From: URNF01 sp045594105
Lineage (GTDB): Bacteria > Bacillota > Clostridia > Oscillospirales > Acutalibacteraceae
Assembly: GCA_045594105.1 (NCBI GenBank)
Contig: JAZNXY010000090.1
Span: forward strand, 1-5,042
Direction: 5' to 3'
DNA: 5,042 bases
This document shows, in pieces, positions 1 to 5,042 of this stretch. Below the pieces are notes generated by a model. The model was not told where the DNA came from and made no database searches. It saw only the letters and a program-made list of their open reading frames with translations. A program made the position numbers and the translations under genes. Each line of letters starts with the position of its first letter. Position 1 is the first letter of the stretch.

Positions 1-9
1 GTTTACAAT

Positions 10-34
10 AAAGGAGAGGGGGTTCCTCTCCTTT
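10..34 (-). terminator. Intrinsic terminator of the dockerin protein gene
   Basis: A perfect 10-bp inverted repeat (10-19 paired with 25-34, arms AAAGGAGAGG and CCTCTCCTTT) encloses a 5-base loop and begins 15 bases past the stop codon of the large minus-strand gene. Read on the minus strand, the 3' arm ends in TTT and continues ATTGT, so the U-tract is short and interrupted. On the plus strand the stem ends in TTTT followed by a T-rich stretch, so it might also stop transcripts from the other side. Position and stem quality support a terminator; the weak U-tract lowers certainty. Confidence 0.7.
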
Positions 35-49
35 TGGTGGTTTATTGGG

Positions 50-3000
50 TTAATGCAAGGGGTAACTTGCGGGGAAGTTGACGTGATACAAGAGGTAAAT
101 TGCGTCGTCCAGATCTTCCTTGGAGTCGCCGTTGAAGTCAACGGGTTGGTTCACGGGGTAAGTGCTTTGGAAGTTCACGTGATAGAGAAGATAGATGGCA
201 TCATCCATATCTACGTCTCCGTCGTTGTCCACGTCGCCCTTGAGGTAGGAGTAGTCCCGCATCATGACACAGTTCTGAACTACGCCTCCCGCCACGTTGA
301 TGATGAACTCGCGGGTAATATATCCCGATTTGCTGAAGTAGATGAGATAAATTCCCTCTTGCACGTTTTGGACGGAATACGTTCCGTTGGCAGATAAAAC
401 GGTCTCGTATGCTACCTCCGTCGTTCCGTAGGGAATCAGCTGAATCAAGGTACCGCTCGGGTCTCCGTCATAGGATACAACCTCACCCGAAACGGTGTAG
501 CTTTGGTTCTGCGGCGCGCCTGCGGGAGCCATGAAGGTATAGTAAATATAGACCGCGTTTGCACTTGCATAAACCGCATCCCAATCCAGTCTTTCCGTTA
601 CCTCCTGCCCGTTGATATAGCCTTTCACGGGGGAAACAAACTGGGAAGCGTTTACGCCGCCGAGCTGCTTTGGAACGATCTTGATCTCTACCTTGTAACG
701 CTCGCCGGCGCGGAAGGTATCCTCGCCGTAGAGCAAATTGTCTTCAGAATCATACCAGTTGATAAACTCCACGGTGTAAAGGTCGGGATATGCCGTACTT
801 ACCTCTCGGTCGGGGATCGAATCTTTCTGCGGTGCATCCAGGCTATTGATCATGACCGTGGAAACGTCCTGTTTCTTGCAGGTAAAGGTGTACTGCACCT
901 GCTGATACCAAGCACAGTCACTACCTGTGGTAATAGGTGCGGCGGTTTTGCCATTGACTGTCGCGGTCACGGTAGGCTCGTAGTCCTTGGTATGGGCGAA
1001 TTCAAAGCCGTCCTCGGCTTTGACATAAACTCTTACCTGATACTCGTGCCCTGCGATAAAGGTCTCATGCTCATAGACCCAATCGTTTTTGGTCAGATCA
1101 TACCATCCAATGCCGTTTTTGATGAAATACCACTGCTCGGGGGGATTCTTCCAATAGATATCCTCATAGGCGTTCTTGGCGGTATTCATCTGATAGCCGC
1201 CACCGCGGATGGAGTAATTGTAATTTGGTTTTTCACCCGCCACGGGAGCAGTAACGTTTTCCACGGTGATCTTTTCTACAATGGAGTCACTGCATTCACC
1301 GAAGTTGTATTCCACGGTGACGTAGCAAGAAGGATCCTGTTCGTAAGCCTTGATTACGTTGGCGTAATAGCCGTTGACCGTGGCAGACACGTTGGGCTGA
1401 ATGGTGCCATTATCGATCAACGGGAACTCATAGCCGTTTTTGGTGCTGATGTCCACAACGAGCTTGTAGTAATAATCTGCCGTAAACTTCGAACCCGGGT
1501 TGATCTTCCACCAAACTTCGCCGTCGGAGGATTCATACCACTGGCGGTAGTCGGTGTAGTTTTGATTGTTACCTACGGCGTAGTAAGCATCACTGCCACA
1601 GCCTATGGTGTAGGACGGGGTGTTGCCCTCCTTTGGGGCAGTAACGGTCAACGCCACCTCGGGGATGATGTTGGGGCACGCGCCGAAGTCGTATTCAAAT
1701 TCAACGTAGTGTGCACCGTGAGATTTCAAAGAAGCATTCCGATTGTTGAGCGCCACGGTAATGCCGGAAGCAAATTCGATCCCGTGACCCGGTTTCGGCT
1801 CAACTCTCACAACAACCTTATAGCTTGCACCGGCTTCAAAGGTTCCGTAAGTCACAGGCTCGCCATTTTTGTACCACATAGGGTAATACATAGCCGCCTG
1901 ACAGCCGGAGGTGGGAACATTGAAATAGTTTTCGGTAATTTCAACACCTGCAATGGGTGCATTGATATGTACGTCTACGTGGTCAATGAGCCACACGATT
2001 CGCACAACCTTGCCGCTTTCCACATATCCCTGCGAATACTCGGATTCGGGATTGAACCTACTTCCGTCGGAGAGCGGAGTGTACAGATCCTCGTCCATAT
2101 AATTGGCGAGCGGCGTGCTGCTTGTGGGCAGAAGGATCCCGTAGAAGGTACCGCCCGACAGATCAACGGTGGCATACTGACCGATGTCCAGACCGTAGTG
2201 GAGGTCGATGGTGTTGATGTGACTTTCGGTTTTGAAAGTACCGCCCTGAATCCAAGCCTGACCGCCTTTTATATACACGGCAGTATGAGCGACCGGCAGT
2301 GCCAAGGGTGCCAAAGCATTTTCGGCAAACAGCTGACCTCCGGAAATACGGAGATCGCCGTACTCCTGCCAGATGGCTTTACCGTAAACGGCGGTGTTGT
2401 AAGATCCGATCAGCGTGCCTTCGTAAATATTGACCGAACCGCCCTGGTTATAGATGACGGCGTTATAAGAATTGTTCGCAACAGCTTTGAAGGTCAGACT
2501 TCCTGCGCCGCTGATATTCAATGTGGTGTTTTGTGTGGTATGCAGCAGCGCCGCATAGGTGGTCTGTGTCATAGCCGGAGCGGTAAACGTAGCATCACCA
2601 AGCAAAAGCAAATTCTTGATGCCGTTGACGCGGATGGCGGTCACCAAACCTTCTTCGCCGACGGGCATGGTTTCATTGATGTCCCCAAGGGCAACGTAGC
2701 GAATATCCTTGCTCTCCATCGCGTACTTGAACTCGTTGTAGGTGTGGCACACAGCAGGATTACCTGCGCTGTCTCCTACACCTTCGGGGAACCGGCAGGT
2801 ATAATAAAACGTTACATAAATTCGCAGAGGGTCATCCCCTACCTCTGTTTGAACATCGTTCTGATAAATGAAGTTTTCTATCTGAACCGTGGGAGAGGCA
2901 AAGCGGTGCGTTCCTTCATTCTCTGTTTTGATTTTGAAAATCGAATAATAGCTGTAGGTTTTTCCTGCTTCAAATACATCTCCATCTTCCATGTAGTTCC

Positions 3001-3997
3001 TGTCATCTTCATTGTACCATTGACGGCTGCTCAGCCACTCTTTTTCGTAAGGAGCACCGTCAACAGGCTTAAACAGATCGGGAAAATAGAGCGCTGATTC
3101 ACCCGCAACGGGGAGGAAATCTGCGGCACCGGTGATTGGCTTGAGTTCCAATGTGTCAATGAATGCATAGTTGCCAACGGAATAGGTGAACGATACGACA
3201 GCATCTTTGTTGTTGTTGAGCAGCTCGACACTGCTTGCTGCCTTCTCATACCCCTCGACACCCAAAACCGGTGCAAAATCATCAGCAAACTTATACCCTT
3301 CTTTGGCGTGTAGATTGACCGTCAGCGTATAGGTGTTTCCTGCTTCAAATATACCAACATTGGGAGACCACGACTGAGCGGTCAGGGTGCAGTTGCTATA
3401 CATCAGCGCAGTCGTTTCAGCTTGAACCCCGTCTGCCGGAGTCTTGATTTTTTGCAAGGTTGCTGCTTCGATATCGGGGTAACTGCGCTCGCCCGCAATG
3501 GTCATTGTATAGCGCACATCGCAAATTCTACCGGAATCCCGCACCTCAATCACCTCTCCTGTGATGGTGCACTTGGAGGGATCGGGATTGGTCAGCGTGA
3601 CCGTGGTTCTTTCGGTGAACATGTGAGTTTCCTCATATGCCGGATTGATCATGTAGGTGTATTCGGCGGTGTAGGTTCGACCTGCTTCAAACTGATAGCG
3701 GATATCGTACCATTCGCCATAGTCACCGTCGCCTTTGATTTCGATGGTCATACCTGAATCGTCCACCCAATCAGAGCCACTATTCTGAGCTCTGCCATAA
3801 ATCACGGCATCGATCCAAGTGTACAGATCTTTATACTTCATTCCTGCATAGGGAACGTGTTCCGCAGAGAGGCGAGTTTCAATCTGCGCAACTTCGGTTT
3901 TACCCGCCGCAAATGCCGCAAGATCCGCGGCGGGAACAAATCCTGCAAGCATCGCAAGGACAAGCAGAAAACTCAAGGCTCTTTTCCACATTTTCAT
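50..3997 (-). CDS. Large secreted modular protein with beta-helix region and C-terminal type I dockerin
   Basis: The protein has 1315 residues and is complete from ATG to TAA. Residues 1-30 form a signal peptide: Lys/Arg-rich start, hydrophobic core SFLLVLAMLAGFV, and likely cleavage after AFA. The start is fixed by AAAGGAGG 7 bases upstream. Order of parts: three W...FxAGxxY modules (about 35-402), a beta-helix-like block rich in SGG and GGTF turns (about 415-625), four more modules (about 670-1157), a carboxypeptidase-regulatory-like beta-sandwich (about 1165-1240, with SGEV, NGTYSVQNVQEGIY and SGY), and a type I dockerin (1252-1311). No glycosidase, protease or lyase active site, LPXTG motif or S-layer domain is visible. 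Known for the family: dockerins bind cohesins on scaffoldins or surface proteins in a calcium-dependent way. Inferred: an extracellular, non-catalytic carbohydrate- or host-surface-binding part of a larger complex. The gene is monocistronic between its own promoter and terminator. Domain classes are confident; the ligand is unknown. Confidence 0.93.
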   Translation of the reverse strand: MKMWKRALSFLLVLAMLAGFVPAADLAAFAAGKTEVAQIETRLSAEHVPYAGMKYKDLYTWIDAVIYGRAQNSGSDWVDDSGMTIEIKGDGDYGEWYDIRYQFEAGRTYTAEYTYMINPAYEETHMFTERTTVTLTNPDPSKCTITGEVIEVRDSGRICDVRYTMTIAGERSYPDIEAATLQKIKTPADGVQAETTALMYSNCTLTAQSWSPNVGIFEAGNTYTLTVNLHAKEGYKFADDFAPVLGVEGYEKAASSVELLNNNKDAVVSFTYSVGNYAFIDTLELKPITGAADFLPVAGESALYFPDLFKPVDGAPYEKEWLSSRQWYNEDDRNYMEDGDVFEAGKTYSYYSIFKIKTENEGTHRFASPTVQIENFIYQNDVQTEVGDDPLRIYVTFYYTCRFPEGVGDSAGNPAVCHTYNEFKYAMESKDIRYVALGDINETMPVGEEGLVTAIRVNGIKNLLLLGDATFTAPAMTQTTYAALLHTTQNTTLNISGAGSLTFKAVANNSYNAVIYNQGGSVNIYEGTLIGSYNTAVYGKAIWQEYGDLRISGGQLFAENALAPLALPVAHTAVYIKGGQAWIQGGTFKTESHINTIDLHYGLDIGQYATVDLSGGTFYGILLPTSSTPLANYMDEDLYTPLSDGSRFNPESEYSQGYVESGKVVRIVWLIDHVDVHINAPIAGVEITENYFNVPTSGCQAAMYYPMWYKNGEPVTYGTFEAGASYKVVVRVEPKPGHGIEFASGITVALNNRNASLKSHGAHYVEFEYDFGACPNIIPEVALTVTAPKEGNTPSYTIGCGSDAYYAVGNNQNYTDYRQWYESSDGEVWWKINPGSKFTADYYYKLVVDISTKNGYEFPLIDNGTIQPNVSATVNGYYANVIKAYEQDPSCYVTVEYNFGECSDSIVEKITVENVTAPVAGEKPNYNYSIRGGGYQMNTAKNAYEDIYWKNPPEQWYFIKNGIGWYDLTKNDWVYEHETFIAGHEYQVRVYVKAEDGFEFAHTKDYEPTVTATVNGKTAAPITTGSDCAWYQQVQYTFTCKKQDVSTVMINSLDAPQKDSIPDREVSTAYPDLYTVEFINWYDSEDNLLYGEDTFRAGERYKVEIKIVPKQLGGVNASQFVSPVKGYINGQEVTERLDWDAVYASANAVYIYYTFMAPAGAPQNQSYTVSGEVVSYDGDPSGTLIQLIPYGTTEVAYETVLSANGTYSVQNVQEGIYLIYFSKSGYITREFIINVAGGVVQNCVMMRDYSYLKGDVDNDGDVDMDDAIYLLYHVNFQSTYPVNQPVDFNGDSKEDLDDAIYLLYHVNFPASYPLH
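65..244 (-). other. Type I dockerin domain
   Basis: Residues 1252-1311 contain two calcium-binding loop-helix repeats. The first loop starts at D1255 (DVDNDGDVDMDD; ligands D1255, D1257, D1259, D1266). The second starts at D1287 (DFNGDSKEDLDD; D1287, N1289, D1291, D1298). Each is followed by the same helix, AIYLLYHVNF. The loop spacing (positions 1, 3, 5, 12) is that of type I dockerins, which bind cohesins. The second loop has Ser instead of the common Gly at position 6. The domain ends only four residues from the C-terminus, the normal place. Confidence 0.93.
74..212 (-). repeat. Duplicated dockerin helix-loop segment
   Basis: The DNA at 74-116 and 170-212 matches at 33 of 43 positions, and most differences are at third codon positions. 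The period is 96 bases, or 32 codons. Both copies encode [ML]DDAIYLLYHVNF, so the two dockerin halves are nearly identical in the helix and start of the linker, while the calcium loops differ more. Confidence 0.85.
278..505 (-). other. Carboxypeptidase-regulatory-like domain in the dockerin protein
   Basis: Residues about 1165-1240 read YTVSGEVVSYDG, then LIQLIPYG, NGTYSVQNVQEGIYLIYFSK, SGYITREF and a final hydrophobic strand. This is the usual pattern of the carboxypeptidase D regulatory-like / transthyretin-like beta-sandwich, in which the G-x-Y-x-[IV]-x-x-[VL]-x-x-G-x-Y core is the hallmark. It commonly acts as a spacer placed directly before a dockerin in clostridial secreted proteins, as here. 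Confidence 0.8.
527..1990 (-). repeat. C-terminal set of four FxAG modules in the dockerin protein
   Basis: Residues about 670-1157 carry four more copies of the W...FxAG module: W708/F720 (FEAG), W820/F838 (FTAD), W956/F980 (FIAG) and W1081/F1095 (FRAG). Each continues with x-x-Y-x-[VL]-x-[VI], then in the first three copies IEF, YEF or FEF, often a VNG or ING turn, and a closing strand (VEFEYDFGAC, VTVEYNFGEC, VQYTFTC, VYIYYTF). Three copies end in a Cys. The modules are strongly diverged from each other, which suggests an old array. Copy 5 replaces the AG with AD. Confidence 0.78.
2123..2755 (-). other. Parallel beta-helix-like segment of the dockerin protein
   Basis: Residues about 415-625 look like a right-handed parallel beta-helix. 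Short strands alternate with glycine turns and Asn/Thr ladders: NLLLLGD, TTLNISGAG, AVIYNQGGSVNIYEGT, LRISGGQLF, AWIQGGTF and VDLSGGTF. Such blocks occur in polysaccharide lyases and in adhesins. No lyase-type catalytic Lys/Arg/Asp cluster stands out, so binding is more likely than cleavage, though the fold tolerates hidden active sites. It sits between modules 3 and 4, as if inserted into a module array. Confidence 0.7.
2792..3895 (-). repeat. N-terminal set of three FxAG modules in the dockerin protein
   Basis: Residues about 35-402 contain three divergent copies of a module of roughly 100-120 residues. Each has a Trp (W96, W210, W327) 7 to 15 residues before FEAG (F103, F217, F342), then xTY, alternating hydrophobic residues, a Phe after a charged/glycine turn (HMF, YKF, HRF), and a final strand of the V-x-[YF]-x-[YF] type (VRYTM, VSFTY, VTFYY). 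The alternating pattern suggests an all-beta, immunoglobulin-like fold. I recognise the style from large secreted proteins of gut Clostridia but cannot name a family with certainty. Confidence 0.75.
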
Positions 3998-4004
3998 TTT
4001 TCTT

Positions 4005-4012
4005 CCTCCTTT
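4005..4012 (-). promoter_or_regulatory. Ribosome binding site of the dockerin protein gene
   Basis: AAAGGAGG on the minus strand, 7 bases before the ATG at 3997. It is a near-perfect anti-Shine-Dalgarno match and selects the first ATG over the second in-frame ATG two codons later. Confidence 0.9.
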
Positions 4013-4050
4013 GAAACATATCTGCCTTTGCCGAAATCAAAAGCTACGGT

Positions 4051-4056
4051 ATTATA
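4051..4056 (-). promoter_or_regulatory. Likely -10 box for the dockerin protein gene
   Basis: A perfect TATAAT lies on the minus strand at 4051-4056 and would give a 5' leader of roughly 45-50 bases before the ATG. The sequence about 17 bases further upstream is AT-rich but does not resemble TTGACA, so an activator or a weak sigma-A promoter is possible. No TGn extended -10 is present. Confidence 0.5.
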
Positions 4057-4078
4057 CGCCATAACAAAGTCGGATATA

Positions 4079-4108
4079 TTGATCCACATTTACATTATTC
4101 CATATTTT
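4079..4108 (+). promoter_or_regulatory. Weak candidate promoter for the truncated sensor gene
   Basis: TTGATC (4079-4084) followed after about 16-18 bases by CATATTTT is the best -35/-10 pair I can find upstream of the GTG at 4220. The -35 agrees with TTGACA at four of six positions; the -10 is poor. It would place the G-rich stretch inside the transcribed leader. Confidence 0.25.
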
Positions 4109-4171
4109 CCACCCGCCGTCACCACCCAAAAGGGGGATTGGGGTGGAGAAAAACAGATTTTTTCTGCCGCA

Positions 4172-4190
4172 GGGTGGGAAAATGGGTGGG
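4172..4190 (+). promoter_or_regulatory. Four-tract G-quadruplex-forming motif in the leader of the sensor gene
   Basis: GGGTGGGAAAATGGGTGGG fits the canonical G3-N1-7 four-tract pattern with loops of 1, 5 and 1 bases. It is built from two near-copies of a 12-base unit (GGGTGGGAA plus three bases), and a related GGGTGGAGAA lies at 4141-4150. It ends 14 bases before the ribosome binding site on the coding strand, so it would be present in the mRNA leader if transcription begins upstream. A regulatory role is inference. Confidence 0.5.
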
Positions 4191-4204
4191 AATAAGTTTT
4201 TCGG

Positions 4205-4212
4205 AAAGGGGG
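4205..4212 (+). promoter_or_regulatory. Ribosome binding site deciding the GTG start at 4220
   Basis: AAAGGGGG lies 7 bases before GTG at 4220-4222. There is no in-frame ATG nearby, and the hydrophobic N-terminus begins at once after this GTG, which supports it as the true start. Confidence 0.65.
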
Positions 4213-4219
4213 CTTTGCT

Positions 4220-4594
4220 GTGGTAATTATCGCGATCTATGCCCTTGCCCTGCTTTTTGCAATTTTGCTTGCATTCGGATACGTTCTCCGTTTTGAGGAA
4301 CGGGAAGGATCCTTCATCCTTTTATTCGGCTTGATCACTTTTGCCAATTTGGGGTATCTTTTGACTTCTCTTGCAAGGTCTCTGGAGTTTGCGCTTTTTG
4401 CCAATACCCTGTCTTATTTCGGATCGGTATTTTTGCCGGTGATTATGCTGCTGATCTTACTGGATTCTTTGGGTAAGCAGGTCAAGAAATCGCTCCCCTT
4501 TATTTTGACGGGCTTGTCGGTCGCAGTTTTTCTCATTACGGCGACCCTCTCCCTTAAAAATACCTTGCAAAAACCTCTACCTTATTCCTATTAA
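4220..4594 (+). pseudogene. Truncated 7TM-type sensor histidine kinase, N-terminal membrane part only
   Basis: The reading frame gives 124 residues starting at GTG. Four hydrophobic segments are visible: about 2-23, 31-50, 64-84 and 91-110. The stretch NLGYLLTSLARSLEFALFAN followed by YFGSVFLPVIMLLIL resembles the N-terminal 7TM region found in many clostridial sensor histidine kinases (HisKA_7TM-like). A normal protein would have seven helices, then usually PAS, HisKA and ATPase domains and a partner response regulator; none of these follow. After residue about 109-112 (near 4545-4556) the protein turns polar (SLKNTLQKPLPYSY) and stops, exactly where the 3' end of an opposite-strand phage gene begins. 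I read the last dozen codons as foreign. It probably makes no functional kinase. A short standalone membrane protein is a less likely alternative. Confidence 0.65.
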
Positions 4595-4690
4595 ACGACT
4601 GCGAAAACTCGGATAGCATTGCCATGCCGTCGGGAACGTCGTCGTGCTTGTTTTTGCCGCCACGGTATAGGAACAAAGCATAAAAAAATC
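4554..4690 (-). pseudogene. Remnant of a phage terminase large subunit, C-terminal end only
   Basis: On the minus strand the frame ending at TAA 4554-4556 contains LYRGGKNKHDDVPDGMAML followed by SEFSQSFNRNKVEV and a short basic/aromatic tail. KNKHDD-[AV]-PD-[AG]-x-AML is the hallmark near the C-terminus of many phage terminase large subunits, part of the nuclease domain that cuts concatemeric DNA during packaging. Only about the last 45 of the usual 400-600 residues remain. The frame stays open to a TTG at 4745, but the part above about 4690 does not look like terminase. Its left end overlaps the broken sensor gene tail to tail. It cannot be functional. A chance match is unlikely given the motif, but I have no alignment. 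Confidence 0.65.
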
Positions 4691-4714
4691 CCCTTTCATT
4701 GCGGACGGGCATAG

Positions 4715-4759
4715 TATAACATATATGAAGTGAAACCCAATCCAAAAAATGTAAATTAA
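4715..4759 (+). other. Possible 3' tail of a lost plus-strand gene
   Basis: After a TAG at 4712-4714, an open stretch of 14 codons reads YNIYEVKPNPKNVN and ends with TAA at 4757-4759, only 4-5 bases before a strong plus-strand terminator. That placement is typical of a real gene end. The stretch is too short to assign to any family and may be chance. If real, it is the tail of whichever plus-strand gene the terminator served, possibly the gene broken at 4545. Confidence 0.25.
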
Positions 4760-4763
4760 GGCT

Positions 4764-4803
4764 AAGATCGTTTATCGACTAGTTCGGTAAGCGGTCTTTT
4801 TTT
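4764..4803 (+). terminator. Strong intrinsic terminator without an intact upstream gene
   Basis: The arms AGATCGTTTATCGA (4765-4778) and TCGGTAAGCGGTCT (4784-4797) pair over 14 bp, with several G-T pairs, around the 5-base loop CTAGT. An A at 4764 can add one more pair with 4798. The stem runs straight into a T7 tract (4797-4803). This is a textbook rho-independent terminator for plus-strand transcription. Read on the minus strand it lacks a U-tract. The nearest upstream plus-strand coding sequence is the truncated sensor gene, about 170 bases away. Confidence 0.85.
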
Positions 4804-4849
4804 ATTTGTCCGTACGAAATCAAAAACTAGGTGAATTTCCTTAATTAAA

Positions 4850-4927
4850 ATGAAGAAAATGAACACAATAAAACCGGTATTTTATTGGCAAAACATCCCT
4901 TTTATTCAAGGTTTTGCGGCATTTTGA
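4850..4927 (+). other. 25-codon open frame of doubtful status
   Basis: ATG to TGA encodes MKKMNTIKPVFYWQNIPF and seven more residues. The composition is protein-like and the start has the MKK style, but the upstream sequence (TTCCTTAATTAAA) offers no ribosome binding site. It lies on two inverted repeats. It may be a decayed gene fragment or chance. Confidence 0.15.
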
Positions 4928-4937
4928 ATATAACAAA

Positions 4938-4967
4938 AGACCTCAAAGGATTTCTCCTTCAAGGTCT
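4938..4967 (-). terminator. Hairpin terminator for a minus-strand gene entering from the right
   Basis: AGACCT (4938-4943) pairs with AGGTCT (4962-4967) and AAGGA (4946-4950) with TCCTT (4955-4959), separated by a symmetrical 2x2 mismatch and closed by a 4-base loop. On the minus strand the 3' arm ends in TCTTTTGTTATATT, a moderate U-rich tail. On the plus strand it is followed by GTTTGTTT. It lies about 33 bases after the proposed stop codon at 5001. Confidence 0.6.
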
Positions 4968-5000
4968 GTTTGTTTGCTATTGATTTTTACAAATCAAATG

Positions 5001-5042
5001 CTATTGCGTTTTGTCCGAATACATAAAGTCAGCAATTACTTG
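5001..5042 (-). CDS. Possible C-terminal end of an unidentified protein, cut by the window edge
   Basis: On the minus strand one frame is open from the window edge and reads QVIADFMYSDKTQ before TAG at 5001-5003; the other two frames stop at once. A terminator-like hairpin follows at 4938-4967, as expected for a gene end. Thirteen residues are too few to identify the product. Confidence 0.35.
   Translation of the reverse strand, partial: QVIADFMYSDKTQ

Larger units (their letters stand above)
4804..5000. other. AT-rich intergenic stretch with small inverted repeats
   Basis: No gene is convincing here. The stretch contains inverted repeats AATAAAA/TTTTATT (4867-4873 with 4880-4886) and GCAAAAC/GTTTTGC (4888-4894 with 4911-4917), and then the terminator hairpin at 4938-4967. 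The first two lack U-tracts and look more like AT-rich chance pairing or worn mobile-element DNA. Confidence 0.4.

Noticed and set aside
503..3097. Long plus-strand open frame of 864 codons antisense to the dockerin gene
   Set aside because: It lies wholly opposite the dockerin gene, has no clear ribosome binding site or recognisable domain, and is explained by the codon pattern of the real gene.
4111..4170. Inverted repeats CCACCC/GGGTGG and AGAAAAA/TTTTTCT as a riboswitch or terminator
   Set aside because: Stems are 6-7 bp, the sequence matches no riboswitch core I know, and no U-tract follows a stable stem in the right place.
3857..4195. Plus-strand 112-codon frame across the divergent intergenic region
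   Set aside because: It covers the signal-peptide coding region and the promoter of the opposite gene, its composition is not protein-like, and no ribosome binding site was found.
4410..4550. Minus-strand ATG frame just after the terminase stop, preceded by GGGAGAGG, as a possible portal gene start
   Set aside because: It would fit phage gene order, but it stops after about 40 codons, resembles no portal protein and lies antisense to the clearly hydrophobic sensor helices.
4690..4735. TATACT box on the minus strand and a GAAAGGGGA followed by ATG near 4680 as a separate small gene
   Set aside because: The resulting frame is under 40 codons and competes with the terminase frame, which carries a clear motif; the -35 match is poor.
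4840..4930. Minus-strand short frame reading LNKRDVLPIKYRFY
   Set aside because: It has about 22 codons, no ribosome binding site, and overlaps the inverted repeats; chance is the simplest explanation.

Overview
The window looks like chromosome of an uncultured, probably gut-associated, Gram-positive Clostridia (Oscillospirales/Christensenellales-like). The reasons are the strong AGGAGG-type ribosome binding sites, the secreted type I dockerin protein, the 7TM-type histidine kinase N-terminus and the AT-rich intergenic DNA. The lineage is inferred from gene style only.

Layout. Positions 10-34 hold a hairpin terminator for the gene that follows. Positions 50-3997 (minus strand) encode one intact, very large secreted protein of 1315 residues: signal peptide, three copies of a W...FxAGxxY beta-sandwich-like module, a GG-T/F-rich parallel beta-helix-like block, four more copies of the module, a carboxypeptidase-regulatory-like domain and a C-terminal type I dockerin. 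It has no visible catalytic domain. It is best read as a non-catalytic binding or structural component that docks onto a cohesin-bearing partner encoded elsewhere. Positions 3998-4219 are a divergent intergenic region with a TATAAT box and strong RBS for the minus-strand gene, and a G-rich four-tract motif plus RBS for the plus-strand gene.

From 4220 rightwards the region is broken. A plus-strand gene starts as a seven-helix (7TM) sensor histidine kinase but keeps only about four membrane helices before it runs, around 4545-4556, into the opposite-strand 3' end of a phage terminase large subunit. Only about 45 codons of that gene remain, with the KNKHDDVPDG motif. Right of that remnant is a possible short 3' tail of another plus-strand gene and a very good intrinsic terminator (4764-4803) with no intact gene feeding it. 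Positions 4804-5000 are AT-rich, with small inverted repeats and a 25-codon ORF of doubtful status. A hairpin terminator (4938-4967) and the last 13 codons of a possible minus-strand gene close the window.

The dockerin gene stands alone with its own promoter and terminator. The right end is a scar of rearrangement, prophage decay or mis-assembly rather than a working gene cluster. I do not see a complete new defence, CRISPR or mobile system. The most unusual items are the seven-module/beta-helix/dockerin architecture and the kinase-terminase junction.
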